Positions 11,323 through 20,262 of a DNA stretch of 64,000 nt are shown here, one piece after another. The position numbers were made by a program, and so were the translations under genes. Source of the DNA: Branchinecta lynchi (taxonomy: Eukaryota > Arthropoda > Branchiopoda > Anostraca > Branchinectidae); contig JAKZAP010000007.1 in the NCBI GenBank assembly GCA_023053575.1, forward strand, positions 27,367,464-27,431,463, given 5' to 3'. Position 1 is the first letter of the stretch. Each line of letters starts with the position of its first letter. The notes under the pieces were generated by a model that saw only the letters and a program-made list of their open reading frames with translations, was not told the origin of the DNA and did not search any database.

Positions 11323-12817
11323 TGACATACTGTTTGGTCTGATGGAATCTAAGTATCTTGTATACTTTTGATCCTAGTTACTCTCCGTCTATCACCGCCC
11401 CTCCCCTATTACGAAAATATCCCCCTATTTACACGATTGAATACTATGTTTAGCATTCGGAGGCAACCCCACCAAAGGCAACGGATTATTTGATTTGGTT
11501 TTGTTCGTTTGGCATGGTTTGGTTTGGTGTGGCCGTTTATATTTAGAGAGGAGGGGTGGGAGGTTTAATATAGCTAGGGGTTGGGGCAGGGTTGGGATAA
11601 TGTTAAGATTGGGTTGGTTTAGTTAGGGTTACGGAACACTAGCGACCATTGTCAGGCGATCATACCTAACCAATCGAGTACCTTTCGTTTTCACTTAACC
11701 GCTAATCTACCCATTCTGAAAAGTTACATATACCATTGTTCACCCCCGTAACTTTGCGCGCGCTGACAAGTTATACCGAAAATGCCTTTCTCCTATACAA
11801 TGAATTCCCAGAGGTATGCTGACCTCACGTAAGCAAAGCATGACCTGACTACGCTCAGCGACAAACAGCCATTCAGCGCTAACCGCCTCAGAGAAAACCC
11901 TATGCTTATATAACTGAAGCAGCAGAAAACTCCGTTACAGTCTCTCTTGAATTGTTATTGTGCTCGGATATTAAGCTGTCACTACCACCACCCAGTTTGT
12001 CACACTACCAACTGTTTTCCATTTTTTGGAACATCCGTGACTATAAATAAACCACCCACTTATACCCGTTTTGGGCCCTGGTTGTGATGTTAGGCACCGA
12101 AACCATTGGGCAGGCTCTATATTAAGGGGATCTCGAAGAATTCGAGATGGCGCCGCCACTCCATATACCCGATAAATTCCAATATCTAAGGAGTGGTTAT
12201 CACCTGATGACCCCACCAGAGCCATACCACCCCTCCGTACGTCGTATACCACCATCCCGTATCCACCAATACGTTATTATATCTGATTTTTACTTGCGAA
12301 TTAGAATTTACGCAGTGAACCTATATCTGCCAGAAATATTTATGTTTTACCACCCCACAGTATTCTGTAACCCAGAGCACCACCATACTGACCCCCCCCC
12401 CCCTTCTGCACGTTTTACTACCCCACCATATCCACTCGTACGGTACCATTTTTATTTTCACTGCATTAAAGCTTCTGCATTACACCGATATTTGCAGAAA
12501 ATATTTACCCCAAATACCAACAACCTATATGAACCCATGAACCATGTCCCTCTTGGTTTGTGGTGTCCTACATCCAAATCCAGGGCTCACTTGTGTTTTA
12601 CACATGAGTTGACAGGCCATGAGCCTCCCCCCCCCCACCCACGAATTAAAACAACTGTATACAGCGATATATACCCGTTTTCCGAGAATACTACACCACA
12701 AGGGGTAGGCAATCTAGTCAGATTGTATTGTCCACCACAGACGGTTTGGGTGTGGCTAGTTTATTGGACCGGAGGACTTAGAAGCCTCGCACAGCGCTCC
12801 GCGCTGTGCTCCCTGAC
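11323..12817 (+). repeat. A unit, full copy 2, joined to truncated B unit
   Basis: Near-identical to the previous copy; period 1491 bp between hairpins. Five bases past its hairpin (CTGAC, to 12817) the sequence switches to the middle of the B-unit ORF (CCACCAAACTCG, equal to 15900 onwards). The abrupt switch marks a recombination or template-jump junction. Confidence 0.8.
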
Positions 12818-13330
12818 CCACCAAACTCGATTGCAATCTGCAGCCTCATCGAAAAAGGTGCCACAGCAACCGAACTGCCGCAAAAGCCCCCCCACGAAGT
12901 CTTACGTAGCCTTGATCAACTGCTTCGGGTGCGACACCAGCTACGTCAGTACGCCGAATCGATAGCGTCTGACACCCCTCTGATCACCCTACAACCCATG
13001 ATCCCAACCCCCCCGGCAGCTGAAACCCTCCACTTCCAGGACTTCCGTCAGAAGTTCAAAGAGACCCTGCACTACTTCGAACTGGCAGCTACAAAAGACA
13101 TTTACCGTTGGATACAACACTACCTCCCATCACTGGAAGAGTCAACTGACGTAACACTCCAGCAGTTTTCCGAGGCCCAAATCCAGGCAGCCGCACTCCG
13201 AGTCGCTCACCAGCTCGCCGTGAAACCCCTATCATGCCTCCGCCCACGCCAAGCCCTTGACCACCAGAACGTCCGAAAACGCCCAATAACCCAGCAACAA
13301 ACTGGAACAAAGAGACAGAAATTTGAATAA
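12818..13330 (+). pseudogene. C-terminal part of B-unit ORF1, truncated copy
   Basis: It encodes the same sequence as the end of the gene at 15122-16412, with one clear change (E for Q in H-Y-F-E-L). It lacks the exon 1, intron and repeat region, and is joined to an A unit. The open frame that continues upstream through the A unit is accidental. Confidence 0.7.
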
Positions 13331-13808
13331 TTTTAAGTTTTACTAGTGTTTTATTTGAAATAAAATGTTATCTTATGATACGTATATCTTTCTAGTAAGA
13401 ATCGCCGTTTCCAACGTCGGTCGCCTACCTACCCCCCCATTGCCGTATGTGATGAAGGTCTTGTAACAATTGTTAACCCCGCCATATCGCACGAACAGCA
13501 CCGATTACTGAGTCTCGGATTATCTTTCGTGCCAACTACCACTCCTAGTTCTAGCAAGATTATCAAGAATTTCGATACGTTTAAAGAGACCCTTATTAGA
13601 CAAGCATACGACCCTACCCCTACCCCTCCAGCTAATAGGGGACAAAAAACCTTACAGACTTGCTTAGTGTCCCGAAAAGGAAAGGCTCATTGACCCAATA
13701 AGCCTTGCTTTCTGTACCAATCGGAGGTTTCAATAGCGAGACCCCGGACCACTTTATCCCACCCCATATCCCTGGTCGTGATGTCAGGCAACGAAACCAG
13801 AGGTTCTA

Positions 13809-13907
13809 GGCTCTAATACCCGTTCTCTTTTGGAGATCCCAAGATTTATATCTGGGATGATGCCGCTACTTTTCGTAGTAATCACCTGATGACTCCACTT
13901 TTGAGCC
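13809..13907 (+). ncRNA. Predicted three-way-junction RNA segment (B type)
   Basis: GGCTC (13809-13813) pairs with GAGCC (13903-13907). Hairpin 1 is ATCCC plus AGAT with ATCT plus GGGAT (13836-13845 with 13850-13858, one bulged A). Hairpin 2 is CTAC/GTAG (13866-13869 with 13875-13878). TCACCTGATGAC follows as in the A type. The helices keep their place but not their sequence, which is what compensatory change would produce. The full B unit has lost this segment. Confidence 0.45.
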
Positions 13908-14065
13908 ATTCATTAAAAACCTTAATGAACGTTTGCATTGTTGTTTACCATAACGGCCTTAAAGCACTCAACACACCCCTATATCGCTGGCCAAATTACA
14001 AATTACTAAGGAATATGGAACACCCCAACTAAATATTCCTTCAGCTTAATTTTATTCGAGTTATA

Positions 14066-14096
14066 TTTCGGCCCTTCTCGGCAAGAGCTCTTCAGG
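14066..14096 (-). ncRNA. Hammerhead-like core on the minus strand (B units)
   Basis: Read on the minus strand: CTGAAGA, a stem GCTCTT/AAGGGC, then CGAAA. CTGANGA and GAAA are the two conserved halves of hammerhead ribozymes, and PLEs are known to carry hammerheads. One extra C separates the stem from GAAA, and I cannot place a good cleavage-site helix. The second copy is at 17003-17033, and related sequences lie at 60677-60709, 60968-61000 and 61316-61348. Treat as a candidate, possibly decayed. Confidence 0.3.
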
Positions 14097-15121
14097 CTCT
14101 AAGCCGCTCAAGTTGCCAGTTAAACCCCAATTAAAGCACACGGAATACCTCTTTAAAAAGAAACCTCATCAACTCCCCGGATTGTCAAAAGCCAAATTTG
14201 GTGCCAGTTCAATCAACACAAAGCATTTATTACTTGCATTAACAGTTTAGACACCCGACTGAATATCCCAAAAGACACCCAAGGTTCTCTACATACCACC
14301 CGTTTGCCTGTTCTCTCTGGTTTTTGGCCCTGACATCCGACCCAGGGAACAAGATAAAATACTACAAAATGGTATTTTTTATCACTTTATAAGGCAAAAA
14401 ATCAACATTTGAAATGACCCTGGATTACCCATTTTTATTTCCCATCACTATAGGCATTCACAGGCAATTTATTTACCCTCCTTATTTTCCACCCCCCAAC
14501 ATACACATTTGTATTGATATGTTTGAAGGATGAACACCATTAGGGCTAAGCAATCTTTTCAGATTGAATTTACCACCCCAGACGGTTTGGTTGTGGCTAG
14601 TTTGGTTGGACCGGAGGACTTAGAAGCCTCGCACAGCGCTCCGCGCTGTGCTCCCCAGATTATGTTTGGTCTACCGGAATCTAAGTATCTTGTATACTTT
14701 TGATCCTAGTCACTCTCCGTCTATAACTACTGCCCCCACCCCAATCCAGATACTACCCCCCCCCCTCTTTTTGGTCATTATTATTATTTTTATAAGAAAT
14801 AAATGGCGTTCTCATGAGGCTTCAAGGATTATTCCGCGTTTGGTTACTACACCGTTACTGTTATTTTTCCCTATGGACTTATTATCCACCGACAAAGGCC
14901 CCTATGCTCACTGACAATACCGCCGTGAAGAACAATGACCTTAGTCTTCGCCCGAAAAGCCGCCGGAATATTCGCCGACAAGGCCGCTGCAGTACACACA
15001 AAGAATCTCGGTTCAAAATGTGTAATTCCCCAAGGGTCGCGGCGCGAACCCCGAACTTACATAAATATACGGTGAACTGGTTGACTGGTATCAATCTCTC
15101 TTTGATTATTGTTTAGTAAAC

Positions 15122-16412
15122 ATGGAAAACAAAGGAAAGCTTTCTCGCAAAGTTACCATTGACAACGGCGGAGTCAAGTAAGTTATTCGTTTTTTAAACG
15201 TTTTATGTTAGTAAGAGTTCTGTGGAATGGCGATACCTCAAAGAAGATTTCAAAATCTTACACCAGTTTTTATTGCTTATTAATGCGTTTACCAACGTCT
15301 GCAAACTGTTCACAGTTAGCCACACTACCACTATCCAACAGTACATACCTTAAGCAAGTATTACCTATCCCTGAGATACCAACCCCCCGGTTTAACATAT
15401 TACTTTAGTTATACCATTTTCAGACGAGCATACAAATTCATGAAGACAAGGAGGGAGGAGCTACCACCAAACAATCAAGCTGGCTACAAACAGTACATGG
15501 TGGAACAAGCTGCAAAAGCTCTACAGACCAAGACAGCGCCATCGTTGCCTGACCACCCTTGTCATAACCCTGTTGAAAAGCCACCTACCAACTCCGTGAA
15601 CCCACCATCCAACTCAGCCACCCAGCCTCGCCGACCCACCCGCCGACTCTGCCAATCCACCCGCCGACTCTGTCAATCCACCCGCCGACTCTGTCAATCC
15701 ACCCGCCGACTCTGTCAATCCACCCGCCGACTCTGTCAATCCACCCGTCAACTCTGTCAGCACACGAGCCGACCAAAGGGACAAACAGCCTTCGCTGTCC
15801 AGCTTACTAAGTCACCTACAAATAGATCCTGATAAACAACGGGCGAAACCTCTTCCCAGCACTCCAGAACTACCATGGCCTAATCACCCAGCATTCAACC
15901 CACCAAACTCGATTGCAATCTGCAGCCTCATCGAAAAAGGTGCCACAGCAACCGAACTGCCGCAAAAGCCCCCCCACGAAGTCTTACGTAGCCTTGATCA
16001 ACTGCTTCGGGTGCGACACCAGCTACGTCAGTACGCCGAATCGATAGCGTCTGACACCCCTCTGATCACCCTACAACCCATGATCCCAACCCCCCCGGCA
16101 GCTGAAACCCTCCACTTCCAGGACTTCCGTCAGAAGTTCAAAGAGACCCTGCACTACTTCCAACTGGCAGCTACAAAAGACATTTACCGTTGGATACAAC
16201 ACTACCTCCCATCACTGGAAGAGTCAACTGACGTAACACTCCAGCAGTTTTCCGAGGCCCAAATCCAGGCAGCCGCACTCCGAGTCGCTCACCAGCTCGC
16301 CGTGAAACCCCTATCATGCCTCCGCCCACGCCAAGCCCTTGACCACCAGAACGTCCGAAAACGCCCAATAACCCAGCAACAAACTGGAACAAAGAGACAG
16401 AAATTTGAATAA
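15122..16412 (+). CDS. B-unit ORF1, spliced, unknown function, one frameshift
   Basis: I do not recognise this protein. Exon 1 (15122-15177, starting M-E-N-K-G-K-L-S-R-K) ends at a GTAAGT donor; the intron is 15178-15423 with a TTTTCAG acceptor; exon 2 continues in phase (K-R-A-Y-K-F-M-K). The N-terminus is basic. A minisatellite of a 21-bp unit (15640-15760) gives P-P-A-D-S-V-N repeats in one frame and R-R-L-C-Q-S-T repeats in another. The exon-2 frame runs to 15832, but the frame encoding the ~190-residue helical C-terminus opens only at 15600, so a one-base shift lies between 15600 and 15832, probably inside the repeats. The C-terminus ends K-R-P-I-T-Q-Q-Q-T-G-T-K-R-Q-K-F-E, which resembles a nuclear localisation signal. 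AATAAA follows the stop at about 16441. A role as a PLE ORF1 is inference from position. Confidence 0.5.
15640..15760 (+). repeat. Minisatellite, 21-bp unit, about five copies
   Basis: Copies of CCACCCGCCGACTCTGTCAA, plus one base, lie in tandem within ORF1 exon 2. The period is a multiple of three, so copy number can change without shifting frame. The first copy has GCC for GTC and the last has GTCAACTC for GCCGACTC. Confidence 0.85.
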
Positions 16413-16446
16413 TTTTAAGTTTTACTAGTGTTTTATTTGAAATAAA

Positions 16447-16776
16447 ATGTTATCTTATGATACGTATATCTTTCTAGTAAGAATCGCCGTTTCCAACGTC
16501 GGTCGCCTACCTACCCCCCCCATTGCCGTATGTGATGAAGGTCTTGTAACAATTGTTAACCCCGCCATATCGCACGAACAGCACCGATTACTGAGTCTCG
16601 GATTATCTTTCGTGCCAACTACCACTCCTAGTTCTAGCAAGATTATCAAGAATTTCGATACGTTTAAAGAGACCCTTATTAGACAAGCATACGACCCTAC
16701 CCCTACCCCTCCAGCTAATAGGGGACAAAAAACCTTACAGACTTGCTTAGTGTCCCGAAAAGGAAAGGCTCATTGA
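16447..16776 (+). pseudogene. Penelope-like element RT N-terminal remnant (B-unit ORF2)
   Basis: The frame reads I-V-N-P-A-I-S-H-E-Q-H-R-L-L-S-L-G-L-S-F and then V-P-T, followed about 15 residues later by F-D-T-F-K-E-T-L-I-R-Q-A-Y. This fits the conserved region upstream of the RT domain in Penelope-like elements (N-L-S ... L-L-x-x-G-L-x-F-x-P-T). It stops at 16774-16776 with no RT palm or GIY-YIG nuclease after it. A second copy at about 13430-13693 differs by one C in a C run. By itself the match is short, so an alternative origin is possible. Confidence 0.5.
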
Positions 16777-17592
16777 CCCAATAAGCCTTGCTTTCTGTAC
16801 CAATCGGAGGTTTCAATAGCGAGACCCCGGACCACTTTATCCCACCCCATATCCCTGGTCGTGAAACGTTTGCATTGTTGTTTACCATAACGGCCTTAAA
16901 GCACTCAACACACCCCTATATCGCTGGCCAAATTACAAATTACTAAGGAATATGGAACACCCCAACTAAATATTCCTTCAGCTTAATTTTATTCGAGTTA
17001 TATTTCGGCCCTTCTCGGCAAGAGCTCTTCAGGCTCTAAGCCGCTCAAGTTGCCAGTTAAACCCCAATTAAAGCACACGGAATACCTCTTTAAAAAGAAA
17101 CCTCATCAACTCCCCGGATTGTCAAAAGCCAAATTTGGTGCCAGTTCAATCAACACAAAGCATTTATTACTTGCATTAACAGTTTAGACACCCGACTGAA
17201 TATCCCAAAAGACACCCAAGGTTCTCTACATACCACCCGTTTGCCTGTACTCTCTGGTTTTTGGCCCTGACATCCGACCCAGGGAACAAGATAAAATACT
17301 ACAAAATGGTATTTTTTATCACTTTATAAGGCAAAAAATCAACATTTGAAATGACCCTGGATTACCCATTTTTATTTCCCATCACTATAGGCATTCACAG
17401 GCAATTTATTTACCCTCCTTATTTTCCACCCCCCAACATACACATTTGTATTGATATGTTTGAAGGATGAACACCATTAGGGCTAAGCAATCTTTTCAGA
17501 TTGAATTTACCACCCCAGACGGTTTGGTTGTGGCTAGTTTGGTTGGACCGGAGGACTTAGAAGCCTCGCACAGCGCTCCGCGCTGTGCTCCC

Positions 17593-17691
17593 CAGTTTGG
17601 ATTCCGATCGATCTCCAGTTGTGCGCACGCTCATCGCATACTGACAAATGAGGCTACCCGCGACAAGTCTTCTATATATATATGTTCTGTA
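17593..17691 (+). repeat. 99-bp direct repeat, right copy
   Basis: Identical by eye to 8906-9004. It begins immediately after the last bases of the final B unit and continues without interruption into the rest of the LINE RT frame. Confidence 0.8.
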
Positions 17692-17885
17692 GATATAGCT
17701 GGTGCTTTTGACAATATAATGCACTCTCAGGCACAATTTTCTTGCATTATTTCTGGAGTTAATCTGTCTGTTGTCTATCTGTTAAAATTTTGGTATGGTC
17801 ATTCTTCAGTAAGGTTAAAATGGCAAGGTAGCTTGTCAGAGATTATTCCAGTCCAAACTGGTGTTCGTCGAGGGGAGTCTTATCT
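17593..17885 (+). pseudogene. Right part of the interrupted LINE reverse transcriptase
   Basis: After the repeated 99 bp, the frame continues V-D-I-A-G-A-F-D-N-I, then K-F-W-Y-G-H and I-I-P-V-Q-T-G-V-R-R-G, the RT blocks around the first catalytic aspartate and the G-V-R-Q-G turn. The palm motif with the two catalytic aspartates is absent: near 17885 the sequence switches to another LINE. Confidence 0.7.
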
Positions 17886-19372
17886 TCCTACATCTTCAAA
17901 TCGGCCATATCTTCTTGTCTTGATTCTTTGCATCCTGCTTACTTTTATAAAGACCATGCCTTCAGCTACGAGAAGCTTCGCCGGGATGATGATGAACCGT
18001 TCTGTCCTGAGGATATCTTCTCATTCTCTGTTGATATTTGTCGGAAACATGGGCCGCTCACTGAGCTTCCACCTCTTGAAGAAGAGGTAAATCAAATCCC
18101 AACGAGTTATCCAGAGCAGGCTAAAGATGAGCTAATTAAGATTGATCTCAACAAGGCCAGCAAACCCAATGAAGTCCCAGCTAACAATATTGTCCCCTCT
18201 GCAGAGTATTGGCTGCTACCCTTGCTGCTATATTCAACAAATCTTTGATAGAAGGAATTTACTCGTCAGCTTTTAAACATACTTTCATCACCCCCATTCC
18301 AAAAACATCTAACCCTACTGGCCTTACGGCCAGATTGAGACCAATTACTAAAACAATGATTTTTTCAGGTCTTTGAAGGTTTCCCATTTCGCTGGCTGTA
18401 CAGTGACATAGAAGACTCTCAAGACATTCGACTATCTGGCTTTAAGCCTGGCCACCACACAATCCATTATCTCGCACTCCTGCTTGACGACGTCCTTAAC
18501 GCATCTTGAAAAGGCAAACTCCTGCCTTCATAGACCTCCTGATTACCAACCTCATTCAAGCGTTTGACTACCTCGATCCCGGAAAAGTTGTAATTGCTGC
18601 TATAGACATGGGTGCACGTAAATTCGCCTGTTAGGATAACTTGTGGAGACCGCGAGGGGCTCTTCTTGGGCTTGGCGTTTTAATGGTAGTCAATCAACAA
18701 ACTGACGACGAACATAGGATACAATTTAAAGTTTGCTGATGACCTCACAATTCCTCTTCTGCGTGAGATTCGAGTTACAAACAGTCGAGACAGAATCGTT
18801 AATGTAAACTAAAAATTCTATAAAGATTCTTGGCATCTTTCTGGATGATAACCTCCAATGGAAAACTGAAGTGGGAAAAATACTGAAAATACCAGGCAGC
18901 CGTACTGTGATACCCTTCGTTTATTTTCATACCTGAAGCGGTTTGGGTTTCCACGCAATGAACTAGTGACACTTTACAAATTTCTGTCAGGCCCATTTTA
19001 GAGTACGGCTGCCAAATTCGGCATCCTGGGTTAAGTAAAGCTCAGGATGCCGAAATTGAACGACTGCATAAAAGGGCCTGCAGAACAATACTTGGTCAAA
19101 ATTACACATCTTACACCGAAAGCCTTCAAATCATCGATATCGAAAAACTGTCTGAAAGAAGAAATAATCTTCTCATACGTTTTGGCGACCAACTTTTTAA
19201 TTCTCAACACCACAGGACCATCCTTCCGGATTTCGTTAAACTCTATCATGGACCAAACCCACGAAGCAAGAAGGACCCGAAACTCGTGCTTGTCCCCCAC
19301 CTGCAATATATCAGAAAGATACCTAAATTCATTCGTTCCGTACATCACTAAGCATCTTAACTGTTTGTAACG
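17886..19372 (+). pseudogene. Decayed CR1/Jockey-type LINE
   Basis: Blocks in several frames run in order: the linker before RT and K-I-D-L-N-K-A-S-K-P-N-E-V-P-A (about 17928-18248), F-I-T-P-I-P-K-T (about 18282), L-G-I-F-L-D-D-N-L-Q-W-K (about 18825), and the C-terminal signature L-E-Y-G-C-Q-I-R-H-P-G-L-S-K-A-Q (about 19000-19050) followed by E-K-L-S-E-R-R. Many frameshifts and stops show that it is long dead. The open frame at 19047-19370 is in a different frame from the true protein. Confidence 0.6.
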
Positions 19373-19450
19373 ACACGAAATATTTAATTCCAAATCTTTA
19401 TAGCAACTCTTGCAAAGTGCTTTTTCCTCGACGCACCTTCTTAAAAATGC

Positions 19451-19882
19451 TTTATGTTTGAGAGCTGGCCAAAATGCTTAATCTTGGAGAGCCAGCCAAG
19501 AGTCGAAACAATTTAAGATAAAGCACTATATAAGACGAATGTAATCGTAGGAAGGAGGGCAGTCTTAAGCTAGTCTTAAGACAGTAGTGATCGTTGGATT
19601 ATCAGATGTATTCGATGTATGCAGAACTTCAATATTAAAAGTAAGTGTGTTTTCTAACAACCGTGTATTGAATGTAGGACCTAGGACCCACCGTCCGAAC
19701 TCCCACCCCCCTCCACAGTTACGAACCAACCCTTCGAGGATTAAGATCACAGTCCCGTGATAGTCTAATACGTACCAACCGCTCGGGTACACGCTACACG
19801 TATATTAGATAATCGGTTTCGTACAACAGTTAAAGCATTAACTATTAGAGAGAGAGAGACTCCTAATGTAACACTAATATAA
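19451..19882 (+). other. Possible 5' LTR of a second gypsy-like fragment
   Basis: The stretch begins TGTTTGAGAGCTGG, has a TATA-like CTATATAAGACG at about 19523, and ends TAATATAACA; TGGTGGCATCG at 19887 could be a primer-binding site. No second LTR was found to compare with, so this is inference from layout. An ATG at 19966 opens only 21 codons. Confidence 0.25.
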
Positions 19883-20262
19883 CACTGGTGGCATCGTTTT
19901 GCTGTGGAAGGGGGAGTTCCGGTTGGTTTCCGATAGCGCAGAATTTTTGACGTTTTTGTTTCGAAATGGCCGGGAAAATTGAGTTATTATTAAAAGCGGC
20001 CGAGACCGTCGATTATTTCGAGGGTAGATGATGTGGATGAATTTTGTATAAAGTTAGACAATGTTTTGCTGTGGATGGGATAGTTAAATACGCTATTAAT
20101 GCCGTAGGTTGCCGTTAGATTTTTCAGGACAAGAAAAGGGAAATTTACGGTTTATTTTTTGTTGTTTTCTTTTGCGGCGCAGGTTAGCAGGTCTAAGATA
20201 GGTCGGCTATTGTGTGAAAAGTTGTAATAAGGAATCCTCAGAACCCTCCCAATCTGTTCAAA

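Larger units (their letters stand above)
12818..14654 (+). repeat. B unit, 5'-truncated copy
   Basis: It corresponds to 15900-17592 of the full B unit. It keeps the last ~170 codons of the unknown ORF (stop at 13328-13330), the PLE-like short ORF (one C fewer in a C run near 13431 than in the full copy), the structured segment at 13782-13927 that the full B unit lacks, the minus-strand hammerhead-like sequence at 14066-14096, and the terminal hairpin. Confidence 0.75.
9005..17592 (+). mobile_element. 8.6-kb tandem array of A and B units, probably Penelope-like derived
   Basis: The block interrupts a LINE RT frame and lies between 99-bp direct repeats. It comprises a 5'-truncated A unit (9005-9824), two full A units (about 9825-11322 and 11323-12817), a 5'-truncated B unit (12818-14654) and a full B unit (14655-17592). 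Every unit ends with the hairpin CACAGCGCTCCGCGCTGTG. A and B share their first ~70 bp after the hairpin, TATA-containing leaders, an RNA-like junction and the last ~130 bp, so they are diverged members of one family. Head-to-tail copies with a truncated leading copy recall the pseudo-LTR arrangement of Penelope-like elements, and B carries a PLE-like N-terminal RT remnant. There is no RT catalytic core, GIY-YIG domain or transposase inside, so movement would have needed outside enzymes. Confidence 0.6.
14655..17592 (+). repeat. B unit, full copy (~2.9 kb)
   Basis: Order: leader with TATA-like ATAAATATA at 15061, two-exon ORF1 (15122-16412), AATAAA at about 16441, short PLE-like ORF (16447-16776), a ~145-bp deletion relative to the truncated copy at about 16865, minus-strand hammerhead-like sequence, terminal hairpin at 17569-17587. 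Its end abuts the right 99-bp repeat. Confidence 0.75.

Noticed and set aside
12147..12965. 272-residue open frame through the third A unit and into B sequence (also 10649-11158 and 9157-9549)
   Set aside because: The frame length changes between the nearly identical A copies because C runs differ in length, and it crosses the A/B junction into the wrong frame of ORF1. Proline-rich content comes from C runs.
15640..15760. CRISPR array
   Set aside because: Direct 21-bp repeats without spacers, inside a eukaryotic coding exon.
15585..15776. Minus-strand glycine/valine/aspartate repeat protein
   Set aside because: Mirror image of the ORF1 minisatellite; plus-strand splicing and flanking protein sequence show the coding strand.
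9005..17592. Helitron array
   Set aside because: Helitrons also end in a 3' hairpin and can be tandem, but the hairpin here is not followed by CTRR, there is no TC start, no Rep/helicase fragment, and Helitrons do not make target duplications.
19047..19370. Open frame of 107 residues
   Set aside because: It is out of frame with the LINE C-terminus (L-E-Y-G-C-Q ... E-K-L-S-E-R-R) that occupies the same bases.
19966..20031. Short ATG frame M-A-G-K-I-E-L-L-L-K-A-A-E as a MAD-family Sin3-interaction peptide
   Set aside because: Only 21 codons before a stop, no donor site at the end, and no bHLH region follows. Resemblance is to about ten residues only.
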